Assembly: GCA_025458585.1 (NCBI GenBank) | Contig: JALOSD010000018.1 | Span: 1-36,984 of the forward strand | From: Burkholderiaceae bacterium | GTDB taxonomy: Bacteria > Pseudomonadota > Gammaproteobacteria > Burkholderiales > Burkholderiaceae_C | DNA: 36,984 bases | Direction: 5' to 3' | Shown: positions 7,894 to 18,303 of the stretch, piece by piece | How positions within the stretch are numbered: position 1 is the stretch's first letter | Layout of the letters: every line of letters begins with the position of its first letter | The notes under the pieces: model-generated | Told to the model about the DNA's origin: nothing | Databases searched by the model: none | What the model saw: the letters and a program-made list of their open reading frames with translations, nothing else | Translations under genes and position numbers: made by a program

Positions 7894-7899
7894 TAGAAT
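7894..7899 (+). promoter_or_regulatory. Candidate -10 element for the ibaG-murA-his operon
   Basis: TAGAAT lies 10 bp upstream of the ibaG start in the 59-bp divergent gap with lemA. The -35 region is poor. This is the only convincing -10-like sequence upstream of the long operon. The palindrome TTTCGAGCGAAA (7858-7869) lies just upstream. Confidence 0.35.
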
Positions 7900-7909
7900 C
7901 GGGACGACC

Positions 7910-8188
7910 ATGGCCGATCCGACTGCCGCCGACGTGCGCGCCTATATTGCCGCCGGTCTCGACTGCGAGCACCTCGAAGTCGAGGGCGATGGGCGGCACT
8001 TCTTCGCGACGATCGTCTGCGGTGCGTTCGAGGGCCGCTCGCGCGTGGCGCGCCACCAGCAGGTCTACGCGGTGCTCGGCGATAGAATGCGTGAACAGAT
8101 TCACGCGCTGTCGATGAAGACGCTGACGCCCGCCGAGTGGGCGGCCCAACGGCCCGGCGCTGCGGCGCGGCCCACCCACCACCACTGA
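7910..8188 (+). CDS. ibaG: BolA-family protein, IbaG type
   Basis: A 92-residue cytosolic protein of the BolA family, whose members pair with CGFS monothiol glutaredoxins to handle [2Fe-2S] clusters; such a glutaredoxin is encoded at 35.5 kb. The core HFFATIVCGAFEGRSRVARHQQVY and the C-terminal HALSMKTLTPAEW match the family. Position directly before murA, as in E. coli (yrbA/ibaG-murA), supports the IbaG subtype. The start at 7910 (MADPTAADV) fits family length; the ORF-track start adds 37 unsupported residues. It is probably the first gene of the murA-his transcript, ending 82 bp before murA. Confidence 0.9.
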   Translation: MADPTAADVRAYIAAGLDCEHLEVEGDGRHFFATIVCGAFEGRSRVARHQQVYAVLGDRMREQIHALSMKTLTPAEWAAQRPGAAARPTHHH

Positions 8189-8270
8189 GCACCGCCGCGC
8201 TGCCGCGTGCGGTGTCGGTGTCGTCTCGTCGGCGACCCGTCCCGCGTCCCGGTGACGCCGACCGAAACCG

Positions 8271-9545
8271 ATGGACAAACTCCTGATCCGTGGCGGCCGC
8301 GCCCTCGAGGGCAGCGTGCGCATCTCGGGCGCGAAGAACGCGGCGCTGCCCGACCTGTGCGCCGCGCTGCTGACGACCGAGCCGGTGACGCTCACCAACG
8401 TGCCGCGGCTGCAGGACGTCGCGACGACGCTCAGGCTGCTCGAGAACATGGGTGCGCGCACCGAGCGCAGTGCCGCCCAGCCCGAGGTCGTCACGATCGA
8501 TGCGAGCACGGTCACCTCGCCCGAGGCGCCGTACGACCTCGTGAAGACGATGCGAGCGTCGGTGCTCGTGCTCGGGCCGCTGCTCGCGCGCTTCGGCGAG
8601 GCGACGGTGTCGCTGCCGGGCGGCTGCGCAATCGGCTCGCGGCCGATCGACCAGCACATCCGCGGCTTCCAGGCGATGGGGGCGCAGATCACCGTCGAGC
8701 ACGGCTACGTGATCGCGAAGGCGCCGCCCAGCGGCCTGCGCGGCGCGCGCATCACGACCGACATGATCACCGTCACCGGCACCGAGAACTTCCTGATGGG
8801 TGCTGCGCTCGCGCGCGGCGAGACGGTGCTCGAGAACGCGGCGCAGGAGCCCGAGGTGGTCGACCTCGCCGAACTGCTGATCGCGATGGGCGCGAAGATC
8901 GAGGGCCACGGCACGAGCCGCATCCGCATCGAAGGCGTCGAGCGGCTGCACGCGCCGCGCGTGCCGCACCGCATCATCCCCGACCGCATCGAGACCGGCA
9001 CCTTCCTGTGCGCCGTGGGCGCTGCCGGCGGGCGCGTGCGGCTCGAGGGCACGCGCGCCGACCACCTCGACGCCGTGATCGACAAGCTGCGCGAGGCGGG
9101 CGTGACGGTCGAGACCGGCGATGGTGTCATCGACGTCGCCGCGTCGGGGCGGCCGAAGCCGGTGAGCTTCCGCACCAGCGAGTACCCGGCGTTCCCGACC
9201 GACATGCAGGCGCAGTTCATGGTGCTCGACTGCATCGCCGATGGCGCGTCGCGCGTCTCGGAGACGATCTTCGAGAACCGCTTCATGCACGTCAACGAGC
9301 TCGCGCGCCTCGGCGCGCGGATCGAGGTCGACGGCCACACCGCGGTGATCCAGGGCGTGCCGCGGCTGTCGGGCGCCGCCGTGATGGCCACCGACCTGCG
9401 CGCGTCGGCAAGCCTCGTGATCGCCGGGCTGGTCGCCGACGGCGAGACGCTCGTCGACCGCATCTACCACCTCGATCGCGGCTACGACCGCATGGAGGAG
9501 AAGCTGCGCGCCGTCGGTGCCGACATCGAAAGGGTCCGCGCGTGA
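8271..9545 (+). CDS. murA: UDP-N-acetylglucosamine 1-carboxyvinyltransferase
   Basis: A 424-residue cytosolic enzyme that transfers enolpyruvate from PEP to UDP-GlcNAc, the first committed step of peptidoglycan synthesis. Visible hallmarks: N-terminal SGAKNAALP with Lys22/Asn23, and the active-site loop [15 protein letters not shown] with Cys119, which is attacked by fosfomycin. The [16 protein letters not shown] and [15 protein letters not shown] segments close the second domain. The length is normal and the protein looks complete. Its stop overlaps the hisG GTG start (GTGA), so cell-wall and histidine synthesis share a transcript, a common betaproteobacterial arrangement. Confidence 0.97.
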   Translation: MDKLLIRGGRALEGSVRISGAKNAALPDLCAALLTTEPVTLTNVPRLQDVATTLRLLENMGARTERSAAQPEVVTIDASTVTSPEAPYDLVKTMRASVLVLGPLLARFGEATVSLPGGCAIGSRPIDQHIRGFQAMGAQITVEHGYVIAKAPPSGLRGARITTDMITVTGTENFLMGAALARGETVLENAAQEPEVVDLAELLIAMGAKIEGHGTSRIRIEGVERLHAPRVPHRIIPDRIETGTFLCAVGAAGGRVRLEGTRADHLDAVIDKLREAGVTVETGDGVIDVAASGRPKPVSFRTSEYPAFPTDMQAQFMVLDCIADGASRVSETIFENRFMHVNELARLGARIEVDGHTAVIQGVPRLSGAAVMATDLRASASLVIAGLVADGETLVDRIYHLDRGYDRMEEKLRAVGADIERVRA

Positions 9546-10186
9546 TCACGCTGGCGCTCAGCAAGGGCCGCATCTTCGACGAGACGCTGCCGCTGCTCGA
9601 ACGCGCCGGCGTGCGCGTGCTCGAGGACCCGGAACGCTCGCGCAAGCTGATCCTGCCCACCAGCCGCGACGACCTGCGCGTCGTGCTCGTGCGCGCCTCC
9701 GACGTGCCGACCTACGTGCAGTACGGCGGCGCCGACCTCGGCGTGGCGGGCAAGGACGTGCTGCTCGAGCACGACGGCACCGGGCTGTACCAGCCGCTCG
9801 ACCTGAAGATCGCGCGCTGCCGCATGAGCGTGGCGGTGCGCGACGACTTCGACTACGCCGGTGCGGTCAGGCAGGGCTCGCGCATCCGCGTGGCGACCAA
9901 GTACACGCAGACGGCGCGCCAGCACTTCGCCGACAAGGGCGTGCACGTCGACCTGATCAAGCTCTACGGCTCGATGGAACTCGCGCCGCTGACGGGGCTG
10001 GCCGACGCGATCGTCGACCTGGTCTCGACCGGCAGCACGCTGAAGGCGAACCACCTCGTCGAGGTCGAGCGCATCATGGACATCTCGTCGCGCCTGATCG
10101 TCAACCAGGCCTCGCTCAAGCTCGAGCGCGAGCCGATGCGCGCGCTGATCGACGCCTTCGCCGCCGCCGTCGCGGAACAGCCATGA
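9542..10186 (+). CDS. hisG: ATP phosphoribosyltransferase catalytic subunit, short form
   Basis: First step of histidine synthesis: condensation of ATP with PRPP. At 214 residues this is the short form that lacks the C-terminal regulatory domain and by family knowledge needs HisZ, which is not in this window. Motifs seen: [40 protein letters not shown] and the PRPP-binding [18 protein letters not shown]. The start is a GTG at 9542 overlapping the murA stop; the stop overlaps the hisD start (ATGA). Confidence 0.95.
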   Translation: MITLALSKGRIFDETLPLLERAGVRVLEDPERSRKLILPTSRDDLRVVLVRASDVPTYVQYGGADLGVAGKDVLLEHDGTGLYQPLDLKIARCRMSVAVRDDFDYAGAVRQGSRIRVATKYTQTARQHFADKGVHVDLIKLYGSMELAPLTGLADAIVDLVSTGSTLKANHLVEVERIMDISSRLIVNQASLKLEREPMRALIDAFAAAVAEQP

Positions 10187-11523
10187 CCGTCGTCGTCCGT
10201 CGCCTGACCACCGCCGCGTTCGAGTTCGAGCAGGACTTCCAGCGCCTGCTGCACTGGTCCGACGAAGCGGACCATGCCATCGAGCAGCGTGTCGCGCAAA
10301 TCCTGGCCGACGTTCGCGCGCGCGGCGACGCCGCGGTGCTGGAGTACACGGCGCGCTTCGACGGGGTGCAGGCGCACTCGGTGGCTGAGCTCGAGATCCC
10401 GCAAGCCGAGCTGCAGGCGGCGCTCGCCTCGCTCGCGCCCGAGCGCCGTGCGGCGCTCGAGGCCGCGGCACGGCGAGTGCGCGATTACCACGAGCGCCAG
10501 CGCGACGCCTGCTGCCTCGGCTGGAGCTACCGCGACGCCGACGGCACACTGCTTGGGCAAAAGGTCACGCCGCTGGACCGCGTGGGCATCTACGTGCCCG
10601 GCGGCAAGGCGGCGTACCCGTCCAGCGTACTGATGAACGCGATTCCGGCGCAGGTGGCCGGGGTCGGCGAGATCGTGATGGTCGTGCCCACGCCGGCCCG
10701 AAGGGACGGCTCGTCCAAGGACTCGCGCGGCGAGAGGAACCCCCTCGTGCTCGCCGCCGCCGCGGTCGCCGGCGTGCACCGCGCGTTCACGATCGGCGGC
10801 GCGCAGGCGGTGGCCGCGCTCGCCTACGGCACGGCCACCGTGCCGCGTGTCGACAAGGTCACCGGCCCCGGCAACGCCTACGTCGCGAGCGCGAAGAAGC
10901 ACGTCTTCGGCCAGGTCGGCATCGACATGATCGCCGGCCCGAGCGAGATCCTCGTACTCGCCGACGGCACGACGCCGCCCGACTGGGTCGCGATGGACCT
11001 GTTCAGCCAGGCCGAGCACGACGAGCTCGCGCAGAGCATCCTGCTCAGCCCCGACGGGGCCTACATCGATCGCGTGCAGGAAGCGATCGAGCGGCTGCTG
11101 CCGACGATGCCGCGCGCCGACATCATCCGCGCGTCGCTCGAAGGCCGCGGCGCGCTGATCCACACGCGCTCGATGGACGAAGCGTGCGCCATCAGCAACC
11201 GCATCGCCCCCGAGCACCTCGAGGTGTCGAGCGCCGACCCGCACCGCTGGGAGCCGCTGCTCAAGCACGCCGGCGCGATCTTTCTCGGCGCGTTCACGAG
11301 CGAGAGCCTGGGCGACTACTGCGCCGGCCCGAACCACGTGCTGCCCACCAGCGGAACCGCGCGCTTCTCGTCGCCGCTGGGCGTGTATGACTTCGTCAAG
11401 CGCTCGAGCCTGATCGAGGTGAGCGACGCCGGTGCGAAGGCGCTCGGACCGATCGCCGGAGAACTCGCCGACGGTGAGGGTTTGGCGGCGCACGCCGAAG
11501 CTGCGCGGATGCGGCTGCGTTGA
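10183..11523 (+). CDS. hisD: Histidinol dehydrogenase
   Basis: The last two steps of histidine synthesis, oxidising histidinol to histidine with NAD and zinc. 446 residues, complete: [61 protein letters not shown] (zinc/catalytic region), IAPEHLEV and [10 protein letters not shown] are all intact. After VVPTPA there is an Arg/Ser/Lys-rich stretch ([13 protein letters not shown]) where related enzymes usually run straight on, so about 10 residues look inserted in a surface loop. The ATG at 10183 overlaps the hisG stop. The stop TGA (11521-11523) lies within a TTGACA that seems to be the -35 of the following toxin-antitoxin promoter. Confidence 0.96.
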   Translation: MTVVVRRLTTAAFEFEQDFQRLLHWSDEADHAIEQRVAQILADVRARGDAAVLEYTARFDGVQAHSVAELEIPQAELQAALASLAPERRAALEAAARRVRDYHERQRDACCLGWSYRDADGTLLGQKVTPLDRVGIYVPGGKAAYPSSVLMNAIPAQVAGVGEIVMVVPTPARRDGSSKDSRGERNPLVLAAAAVAGVHRAFTIGGAQAVAALAYGTATVPRVDKVTGPGNAYVASAKKHVFGQVGIDMIAGPSEILVLADGTTPPDWVAMDLFSQAEHDELAQSILLSPDGAYIDRVQEAIERLLPTMPRADIIRASLEGRGALIHTRSMDEACAISNRIAPEHLEVSSADPHRWEPLLKHAGAIFLGAFTSESLGDYCAGPNHVLPTSGTARFSSPLGVYDFVKRSSLIEVSDAGAKALGPIAGELADGEGLAAHAEAARMRLR

Positions 11524-11548
11524 CACGAAGTTCGTGGAGCACGAGAAT
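11520..11548 (+). promoter_or_regulatory. Candidate toxin-antitoxin promoter built on the hisD stop codon
   Basis: TTGACA (11520-11525, perfect -35 consensus, containing the hisD TGA), a 17-bp spacer, then GAGAAT (11543-11548, -10 with four of six matches). Predicted transcription start is about 11555, giving a leader of roughly 24 nt before the antitoxin ATG. The promoter elements interleave with the palindromes listed next. Confidence 0.55.
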
Positions 11549-11568
11549 CGTGGCGCACGAAGTTCGTG
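11524..11568. promoter_or_regulatory. Three phased palindromic operators upstream of the toxin-antitoxin genes
   Basis: Three 13-bp palindromes: CACGAAGTTCGTG (11524-11536), CACGAGAATCGTG (11540-11552) and CACGAAGTTCGTG (11556-11568). They are spaced exactly 16 bp from start to start. The first and third are identical and perfect; the middle one has 5-bp arms and contains the -10-like GAGAAT. Position and symmetry fit cooperative binding of a ribbon-helix-helix antitoxin or its toxin complex for autorepression. Confidence 0.8.
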
Positions 11569-11578
11569 GGATGGCCCG

Positions 11579-11824
11579 ATGAAGAACGTCACCGTCACGA
11601 TGGAAGACAGCGTCGCCGAGTGGGCGCGGCTCGAGGCGGCACGCCGCAACACCAGCGTGTCGCGGCTGGTCGGCGAAATCCTGGCCGAGAAGATGCGGCA
11701 CGACGATGCCTACGAGCGCGCGATGCGCGAGTGGCTGGAGCGTGACCTGAGCTTCACGTCGGACGCACGCCCGTATCCCAAGCGCGACGAGATCTATGCC
11801 GAGCGGCTCGACCGTTTTCGTTGA
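11579..11824 (+). CDS. Ribbon-helix-helix antitoxin (VapB/CopG-like)
   Basis: An 81-residue DNA-binding antitoxin. The N-terminus has a ribbon-helix-helix layout: a beta-strand (KNVTVTMED), helix A (SVAEWARLEAARRN) and helix B (SVSRLVGEILAEKM). The charged C-terminal half (about residues 40-81, ending [16 protein letters not shown]) would be the toxin-neutralising tail. The start at 11579 begins exactly at the beta-strand; the ORF-track start lies inside hisD. Three palindromes precede it. The last 29 bp overlap the PIN toxin gene, typical of toxin-antitoxin pairs. It sits between hisD and hisC, where no such gene is expected. Confidence 0.85.
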   Translation: MKNVTVTMEDSVAEWARLEAARRNTSVSRLVGEILAEKMRHDDAYERAMREWLERDLSFTSDARPYPKRDEIYAERLDRFR

Positions 11825-12254
11825 CACCAACGTGCTGGTCTACGCCGAGGACCGCGCGCATGCCGACAAGCACCGCGCAGCCCGGCGGTGGCTGCGCGAG
11901 CTGTGGACGCGGCGGCAGGGCAGGCTCAGCACGCAGGTGCTCAACGAGTTCTACGTCACGGTGACGCGCAAGCTTGCGCCGGCGATGCCGCCGGGTGACG
12001 CCCGTGCCGAAGTGCGTCGCTTCCAGCGCTGGCAGCCCTGGCTCGTCGATCACGCCACCGTCGAGTCGGCGTGGGCCGTCGAGTCGCGCTTCGGCCTGCA
12101 CTTCTGGGATGCGCTGATGGTGGCATCGGCGCAGCAGCAGGGCTGCCGCTGGCTGCTGACCGAGGACCTGCAGCACGACCAGGTGTTTGATACGGTGCGT
12201 GTCGTCAACCCCTTCGCCGTCGGCCCCGAACTGCTCGACGCGCCCGCGCCATGA
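11796..12254 (+). CDS. PIN-domain toxin (VapC-like ribonuclease)
   Basis: A 152-residue PIN-domain protein, by family a Mg-dependent RNase that cuts specific RNAs when freed from its antitoxin. The four acidic active-site positions are present: Asp10 (FVDTNVLVY), Glu51 (LNEFY), Asp105 ([10 protein letters not shown]) and Asp124 (LTEDLQH), so it looks catalytically intact. The ATG at 11796 overlaps the antitoxin end by 29 bp. Its stop overlaps the hisC start (ATGA), so toxin translation feeds directly into hisC. The RNA target is unknown. Confidence 0.9.
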   Translation: MPSGSTVFVDTNVLVYAEDRAHADKHRAARRWLRELWTRRQGRLSTQVLNEFYVTVTRKLAPAMPPGDARAEVRRFQRWQPWLVDHATVESAWAVESRFGLHFWDALMVASAQQQGCRWLLTEDLQHDQVFDTVRVVNPFAVGPELLDAPAP

Positions 12255-13339
12255 CGCCCACGCTCGCCGAACGCATCGCGCGCACGATCCGCCAGGACGT
12301 GCAGTCGATGCATGCGTACGCCGTCCAGCCGAGCGCCGGGCTGGTCAAGCTCGACGCGATGGAGAACCCGTTCCGGCTGCCGGGCGAGCTGCAGCGCGAA
12401 CTCGGCGAGCGGCTCGCGCGCGTGGCGATCAACCGCTACCCGACGCAGTGCGTGGCCGACGTGATCGACGCCTTGTCGCGTTTCGTCGACCTGCCTGCAG
12501 GCTGCAAGCTGATGCTGGGCAACGGCTCGGACGAGCTGATCTCGCTGCTCGCGCTGGCCTGCGACGTGCCCGGCGCGACGATCCTCGCGCCGGTGCCCGG
12601 CTTCGTGATGTACGAGATGTCGGCGAGGCTGCAGGGGCTGCAGTTCGTCGGCGTGCCGCTGACGCCCGAGTTCGAGCTCGACGAGGCCGCGATGCTCGCC
12701 GCGATCGAGCGCCACCGCCCGGCGATCACCTACCTCGCGTACCCGAACAACCCGACCGCGAACCTGTGGGACGACGCCGTCATCGCCCGCATCGTCGACG
12801 CCGTGGGAGCGCAGCACGGGCTGGTGGTGTTCGACGAGGCCTATCAGCCGTTCGCGTCGCGCACCTGGATGCAGCGCATGGCGGCCCACGAGCACGTGCT
12901 CGTGATGCGCACGCTGTCCAAGTTCGGGCTCGCCGGTGTGCGCCTCGGCTACATGGCCGGTGCCCCGGCGCTCGTCGAGCAGATCGACAAGGTGCGCCCG
13001 CCGTACAACGTCAGCGTGCTCAACGCCGAGGCGACGCTGTTCGCGCTCGACCACGCCGACGAGTACGCGCGCCAGGCGGCGCTGCTGCGCGCCGAGCGCG
13101 AGCGGCTGCAGCGCGCGCTGTGCGACCTGCCGGGCGTGCACCCGTACCCGAGCGAGGCGAACATGATCCTCGCGCGCGTGGCCGACGCGGCGCGCACGTT
13201 CGCCGGCATGAAGCAGCGCGGCGTGCTGGTGAAGAACGTGTCGGCGCTGCACCCGCTGCTGGCGAACTGCCTGCGCCTGACGGTGGGCACGCCCGACGAG
13301 AACACGCTGATGCTCGACGCCCTGAAGGCCAGCCTATGA
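12251..13339 (+). CDS. hisC: Histidinol-phosphate aminotransferase
   Basis: PLP-dependent transamination of imidazole acetol phosphate to histidinol phosphate. 362 residues, normal length. Fold-type I landmarks: LGNGSDELI (cofactor phosphate pocket), [21 protein letters not shown] (Asp contacting the PLP nitrogen), and the Schiff-base Lys224 in [14 protein letters not shown]. The ATG at 12251 overlaps the toxin stop (ATGA), so its translation is coupled to the toxin gene rather than to hisD. The stop overlaps the hisB start in the same way. Confidence 0.96.
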   Translation: MTPTLAERIARTIRQDVQSMHAYAVQPSAGLVKLDAMENPFRLPGELQRELGERLARVAINRYPTQCVADVIDALSRFVDLPAGCKLMLGNGSDELISLLALACDVPGATILAPVPGFVMYEMSARLQGLQFVGVPLTPEFELDEAAMLAAIERHRPAITYLAYPNNPTANLWDDAVIARIVDAVGAQHGLVVFDEAYQPFASRTWMQRMAAHEHVLVMRTLSKFGLAGVRLGYMAGAPALVEQIDKVRPPYNVSVLNAEATLFALDHADEYARQAALLRAERERLQRALCDLPGVHPYPSEANMILARVADAARTFAGMKQRGVLVKNVSALHPLLANCLRLTVGTPDENTLMLDALKASL

Positions 13340-13932
13340 CGATGAACCGCATCGCCGAAGTCCGGCGCGACACCAAGGAGACGCAGATCCGCGTGCGCGT
13401 CGACCTCGACGGCACCGGCGCGTCGAAGCTCGCCACCGGCATCGGCTTCTTCGACCACATGCTCGACCAGGTCGCGCGCCACGGCCTGATCGACCTCGAG
13501 GTCGAGGCGCAGGGCGACCTGCACATCGACGGTCATCACACCGTCGAGGACGTGGGCATCACGCTCGGCATGGCGGTGGCGAAGGCCGTGGGCGACAAGA
13601 AGGGCCTGGTGCGCTACGGCCACGCCTACGTGCCGCTCGACGAGGCGCTGTCGCGCGTCGTGATCGACTTCTCCGGCCGCCCTGGGCTGCACCTGCACGT
13701 GCCGTTCACGAGCGGGATGGTCGGCGGCTTCGACACGCAGCTCACCTACGAGTTCTTCCAGGGCTTCGCGAACCATGCGCTCGTCACGCTGCACGTCGAC
13801 AACCTGAAGGGCGTCAACGCGCACCACCAGTGCGAGACCGTGTTCAAGGCCTTCGGCCGCGCGCTGCGCATGGCCGCGGCGATCGACCCGCGCGCCGCCG
13901 GCGTCGTGCCGTCGACGAAGGGCACGCTGTAG
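13336..13932 (+). CDS. hisB: Imidazoleglycerol-phosphate dehydratase, monofunctional
   Basis: Dehydrates imidazole glycerol phosphate to imidazole acetol phosphate. 198 residues, the single-domain form without the histidinol phosphatase found in E. coli. Metal-binding motifs are intact: [10 protein letters not shown] near residue 70 and [19 protein letters not shown] in the C-terminal half, ending with the conserved STKGTL. The start at 13336 overlaps the hisC stop; a second ATG six bases later (MNRIAEV) could also be used. It is followed by hisH after 3 bp. Confidence 0.96.
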   Translation: MTMNRIAEVRRDTKETQIRVRVDLDGTGASKLATGIGFFDHMLDQVARHGLIDLEVEAQGDLHIDGHHTVEDVGITLGMAVAKAVGDKKGLVRYGHAYVPLDEALSRVVIDFSGRPGLHLHVPFTSGMVGGFDTQLTYEFFQGFANHALVTLHVDNLKGVNAHHQCETVFKAFGRALRMAAAIDPRAAGVVPSTKGTL

Positions 13933-13935
13933 ACC

Positions 13936-14583
13936 ATGACGAGGACGGTCGCCGTCGTCGACTACGGCATGGGCAACCTGCGCTCGGTGTCGCAGGCGGT
14001 CGCGCACGTCGCGCGCGACGCCGACGTCAAGGTCATCGTCACGTCGAACCCCGAGGAGGTCTACGCCGCCGAGCGTGTCGTGCTGCCGGGGCAGGGGGCG
14101 ATGCGCGACTGCATGCGAGAGCTGAACGACTCCGGCCTGAAGGACGCCGTGCTGCACGCCGCCGTGCACAAGCCGCTGATGGGCGTGTGCGTGGGCATGC
14201 AGATGCTGCTCGACCACAGCGAGGAGCAGGACACGCCCGGCCTCGGGCTGATCGGCGGGCGCGTCAGGCGCTTCCGCCTCGAAGGGCAGCGTCAACCCGA
14301 CGGCAGCCGCTACAAGGTGCCGCAGATGGGCTGGAACCGGGTGTTCCAGGCGCGGCCACACCCGCTGTGGACCGGGGTGCCCGATGGCGCTTGGTTCTAC
14401 TTCGTGCACAGCTACTTCGCGCAGCCGTCGGAGCCGCACCACACCGCGGGCGAGACCGAGTACGGCGTGCGCTTTACCTGTGCGGTGGCGCGGGATAACA
14501 TTTTTGCGACCCAGTTCCACCCCGAGAAGAGTGCCGCCCACGGCCTGGCGCTGTACCGCAACTTCCTGCACTGGAAGCCCTGA
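13936..14583 (+). CDS. hisH: Imidazole glycerol phosphate synthase, glutaminase subunit
   Basis: Class I glutamine amidotransferase that delivers ammonia to HisF. 215 residues. It has [11 protein letters not shown] at the N-terminus, the nucleophile Cys85 in GVCVGMQML, and the His-Glu pair in FHPEKS near residue 198. VPQMGWNRV and YFVHSYF are also typical. Complete. A 68-bp gap separates it from hisA with no obvious terminator. Confidence 0.96.
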   Translation: MTRTVAVVDYGMGNLRSVSQAVAHVARDADVKVIVTSNPEEVYAAERVVLPGQGAMRDCMRELNDSGLKDAVLHAAVHKPLMGVCVGMQMLLDHSEEQDTPGLGLIGGRVRRFRLEGQRQPDGSRYKVPQMGWNRVFQARPHPLWTGVPDGAWFYFVHSYFAQPSEPHHTAGETEYGVRFTCAVARDNIFATQFHPEKSAAHGLALYRNFLHWKP

Positions 14584-14651
14584 CCACCCTCCTGCGGTCT
14601 GCCGCGCGCTTCTCGCGCCCCGTTTCGTCCACCCTCGCTCCCGATCGAGCC

Positions 14652-15321
14652 ATGTTGCTGATCCCGGCCATCGACCTCAAAGACGGCAAGTGCGTGCGCC
14701 TGCAGCAAGGCGACATGAACGCCTCGACGACGTTCGGCGACGACCCGGCCGCGATGGCGCGCCGCTGGCTCGACGCCGGCGCGCGCCGTCTGCACTTGGT
14801 CGATCTCAACGGCGCGTTCGCCGGCAAGCCGGTCAACGAAAGCGCGATCAAGGCGATCCTGAAGGAAGTCGGCGACGAGATCCCGGTGCAGCTCGGCGGC
14901 GGCATCCGCGACCTCGACACGATCGAGCGCTACCTCGACGACGGCCTGAGCTACGTGATCATCGGCACCGCGGCGGTGAAGAACCCGGGCTTCCTGCGCG
15001 ACGCAGCTCACCGGCCACGAGGTGGTCGACCTGGCGAAGAAGTTCGAGGACTACGGCGTCGAGGCCGTGATCTACACCGACATCGGCCGTGACGGCATGC
15101 TCACCGGCATCAACATCGACGCCACCGTCAAGCTCGCGCGGGCGCTGACGATCCCCGTCATCGCGTCGGGCGGGCTGAGCGACATGGCCGACGTCGAGCG
15201 CCTGTGCGCCGTCGAGGACGAGGGCATCGACGGCGTCATCTGCGGGCGCAGCATCTACACGGGGGCGCTCGACTTCGCGGCGGCTCAGGCACGCGCCGAC
15301 GAGCTGAACGGCGCGCCATGA
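14652..15321 (+). pseudogene. hisA: hisA (ProFAR isomerase) with internal deletion and frameshift
   Basis: HisA isomerises ProFAR to PRFAR. The frame starts normally ([12 protein letters not shown] with Asp8) and runs to NPGFLRDA, residue 118 (15005). It continues only in the next frame from [17 protein letters not shown] (15007 on) to the usual DELNGAP end. Comparison with my memory of betaproteobacterial HisA indicates that about 26 residues are missing between the halves, including the stretch with the second catalytic Asp near residue 130 (GLDAKDG). A loss of 77 bp fits both the missing residues and the frame change. A frameshift alone could not restore function. It is either a true pseudogene or a sequence error; the rest of the gene shows no decay. 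Confidence 0.85.
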
Positions 15322-15322
15322 C

Positions 15323-15405
15323 ACCCCCCCGAAGCGCCTTCGGCGCCTCCCCCCCAGGGAGGCTTCGCCGGCGGACCGGCGAAGCCGGATCCGCGGCGGC
15401 CGCTT
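15323..15405 (+). repeat. Dispersed GC-rich intergenic repeat, copy 2
   Basis: The inverse-orientation partner of 205-286, filling most of the 133-bp hisA-hisF gap directly after the hisA stop. It contains GCGCCTTCGGCGCC and GGACCGGCGAAGCCGGATCC, both hairpin-forming. In the mRNA these hairpins could alter message stability between hisA and hisF. It encodes nothing recognisable. Confidence 0.8.
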
Positions 15406-15454
15406 GGACCATGCCTCGCGCGAGGGGCGGGCTCGGTATGGCCGGTTGCTGACG

Positions 15455-16230
<776 letters not shown>

Positions 16231-16234
<4 letters not shown>

Positions 16235-16814
16235 AGCCCGCGCCGCCGCGCGAGGTGCGGCTGATCGGCGGGCGCTTCAAGCGCAGCAAGCTGCCGGTGG
16301 CCGACCGACCCGGGCTGCGCCCGACGCCCGACCGCGTGCGCGAGACGCTGTTCAACTGGCTCGGCCAGGACCTCAGCGGCTGGCGTGTGCTCGACGCGTT
16401 CGCAGGCAGCGGCGCGCTTGGCTTCGAGGCCGCGTCGCGCGGTGCCGCCGAGGTCGTGCTGCTCGAGCGCGACGCGGCGCTCGCCGCCAGCCTGCGCGCG
16501 AGCGCGCAACGGCTCGGCGCGGCGCAGGTGAGCGTGGTCACGACCGACGCGCTGGCGTGGATGAAGAAAGCGGCGCCTGCGAGCTTCGACCTCGTCTTCG
16601 TCGACCCGCCGTTCGACGCCGGCCTGTTCGACGCTGCAATCGCGGCCGCGGCGCCGCTGCTGCGCGACGGCGGCTTCGTCTACCTCGAAGCGCCACGCGC
16701 GTTCGATCCGCCGCCGGCGGGCTGGGCGCTGCACCGCCACGGCCGCGCCGGCGCGGTCCATCACCACCTGCTGCGACGCTACACTGACCCGAACCCCGAC
16801 CGCAGGAGCGAGCC

Positions 16815-16818
<4 letters not shown>
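16231..16818 (+). CDS. rsmD: 16S rRNA (guanine966-N2)-methyltransferase
   Basis: An SAM-dependent methyltransferase acting on G966 of 16S rRNA. 195 residues. The family signature runs [17 protein letters not shown], then [19 protein letters not shown] motif [21 protein letters not shown], and the catalytic DPPF ([12 protein letters not shown]). The GTG start at 16231 overlaps the hisF stop, so the ORF-track start far upstream is wrong. The stop overlaps the coaD GTG. The rsmD-coaD pair is conserved in proteobacteria. Confidence 0.94.
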
Positions 16819-17595
<777 letters not shown>

Positions 17596-17654
17596 GGTCG
17601 CGACTGGCGGCGCCGACACGCTGACGCACCGCGCCCGCGCCGCCCGGCGACGGT

Positions 17655-18281
17655 TCAGGGCGCAGCGTCGTTGCCCGCAGTCTCGGGCGGGCGTGGCGGC
17701 TTCGGCCGCGGCGGCTTCGCGTGCAGCGCCATCGTCGCGCGCTCCATGTCGCCGGCGAGCAGCAGGTCGAGGCTCGGCAGGGTGCGCGCGATGCCCTGCT
17801 CGATCGCCTCGCGGTGCTCGGGCGAGGGCTTCCTCAGCACGTAGTGCACGACCTCGGCCTTCACGCCCGGGTGCCCGATGCCCAGGCGCAGGCGCCAGAA
17901 GTCGGCGCTGCCGAGCTGGGCCACGATGTCCTTCAGCCCGTTGTGGCCCGCGTGGCCGCCGCCGAGCTTGAGCTTGACCTGGCCCGGCGGCAGGTCGAGC
18001 TCGTCGTGGGCGACGAGGATCTCGTCCGGCGCGATCTTGTAGAAGCGCGCGAGCGACGCGACCGCATGGCCCGACAGGTTCATGTAGGTCTGCGGCTCGA
18101 GCAGCCACAGCGGCCCCTCAGGCCGGTTCACGCGCGCGACGAGGCCCTGGTGCCGGCGGTCGGCCTGCAGCGACGCGCCGAGCTTGCGCGCCGCCGTGTC
18201 GATCCACCAGAAACCGGCGTTGTGGCGCGTGGCTTCGTAGTCGGGGCCGGGGTTGCCCAGGCCAACGAGGAGTCGGATCAT
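17655..18281 (-). CDS. pth: Peptidyl-tRNA hydrolase
   Basis: Releases peptides from stalled peptidyl-tRNA. 208 residues. Catalytic His in TRHNAGFWW; substrate-binding [19 protein letters not shown] and [23 protein letters not shown] and [10 protein letters not shown] near the end, then a Pro/Lys-rich tail. The start at 18281 ([12 protein letters not shown]) matches the family; the ORF-track start adds 8 residues. A terminator-like hairpin separates it from rplY upstream, so it may have reduced read-through expression. Confidence 0.96.
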   Translation of the reverse strand: MIRLLVGLGNPGPDYEATRHNAGFWWIDTAARKLGASLQADRRHQGLVARVNRPEGPLWLLEPQTYMNLSGHAVASLARFYKIAPDEILVAHDELDLPPGQVKLKLGGGHAGHNGLKDIVAQLGSADFWRLRLGIGHPGVKAEVVHYVLRKPSPEHREAIEQGIARTLPSLDLLLAGDMERATMALHAKPPRPKPPRPPETAGNDAAP

Positions 18282-18303
18282 GCGGACGATTATCGGAAGC
18301 GGC

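Noticed and set aside
8089-8106. Inverted repeat GCGTGAA-CAGA-TTCACGC with TAGAAT just upstream, as an internal murA promoter/operator
   Set aside because: It lies in the conserved coding part of ibaG and codes for ordinary family residues. No -35 matches, so coincidence is more likely.
7236-9470. A single 744-residue protein containing LemA
   Set aside because: The part upstream of MDFETLG is antisense to ibaG and murA. LemA has its own ATG with a Shine-Dalgarno at 7850.
14652-15321. Programmed ribosomal frameshift in hisA
   Set aside because: A shift would rejoin the frames but could not restore the missing 26 or so residues with the catalytic Asp. No slippery run or downstream structure is evident at the junction.
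15204-15452. Small ORF in the hisA-hisF gap (82 residues)
   Set aside because: It runs through the dispersed repeat, starts inside hisA in another frame and has no recognisable sequence.
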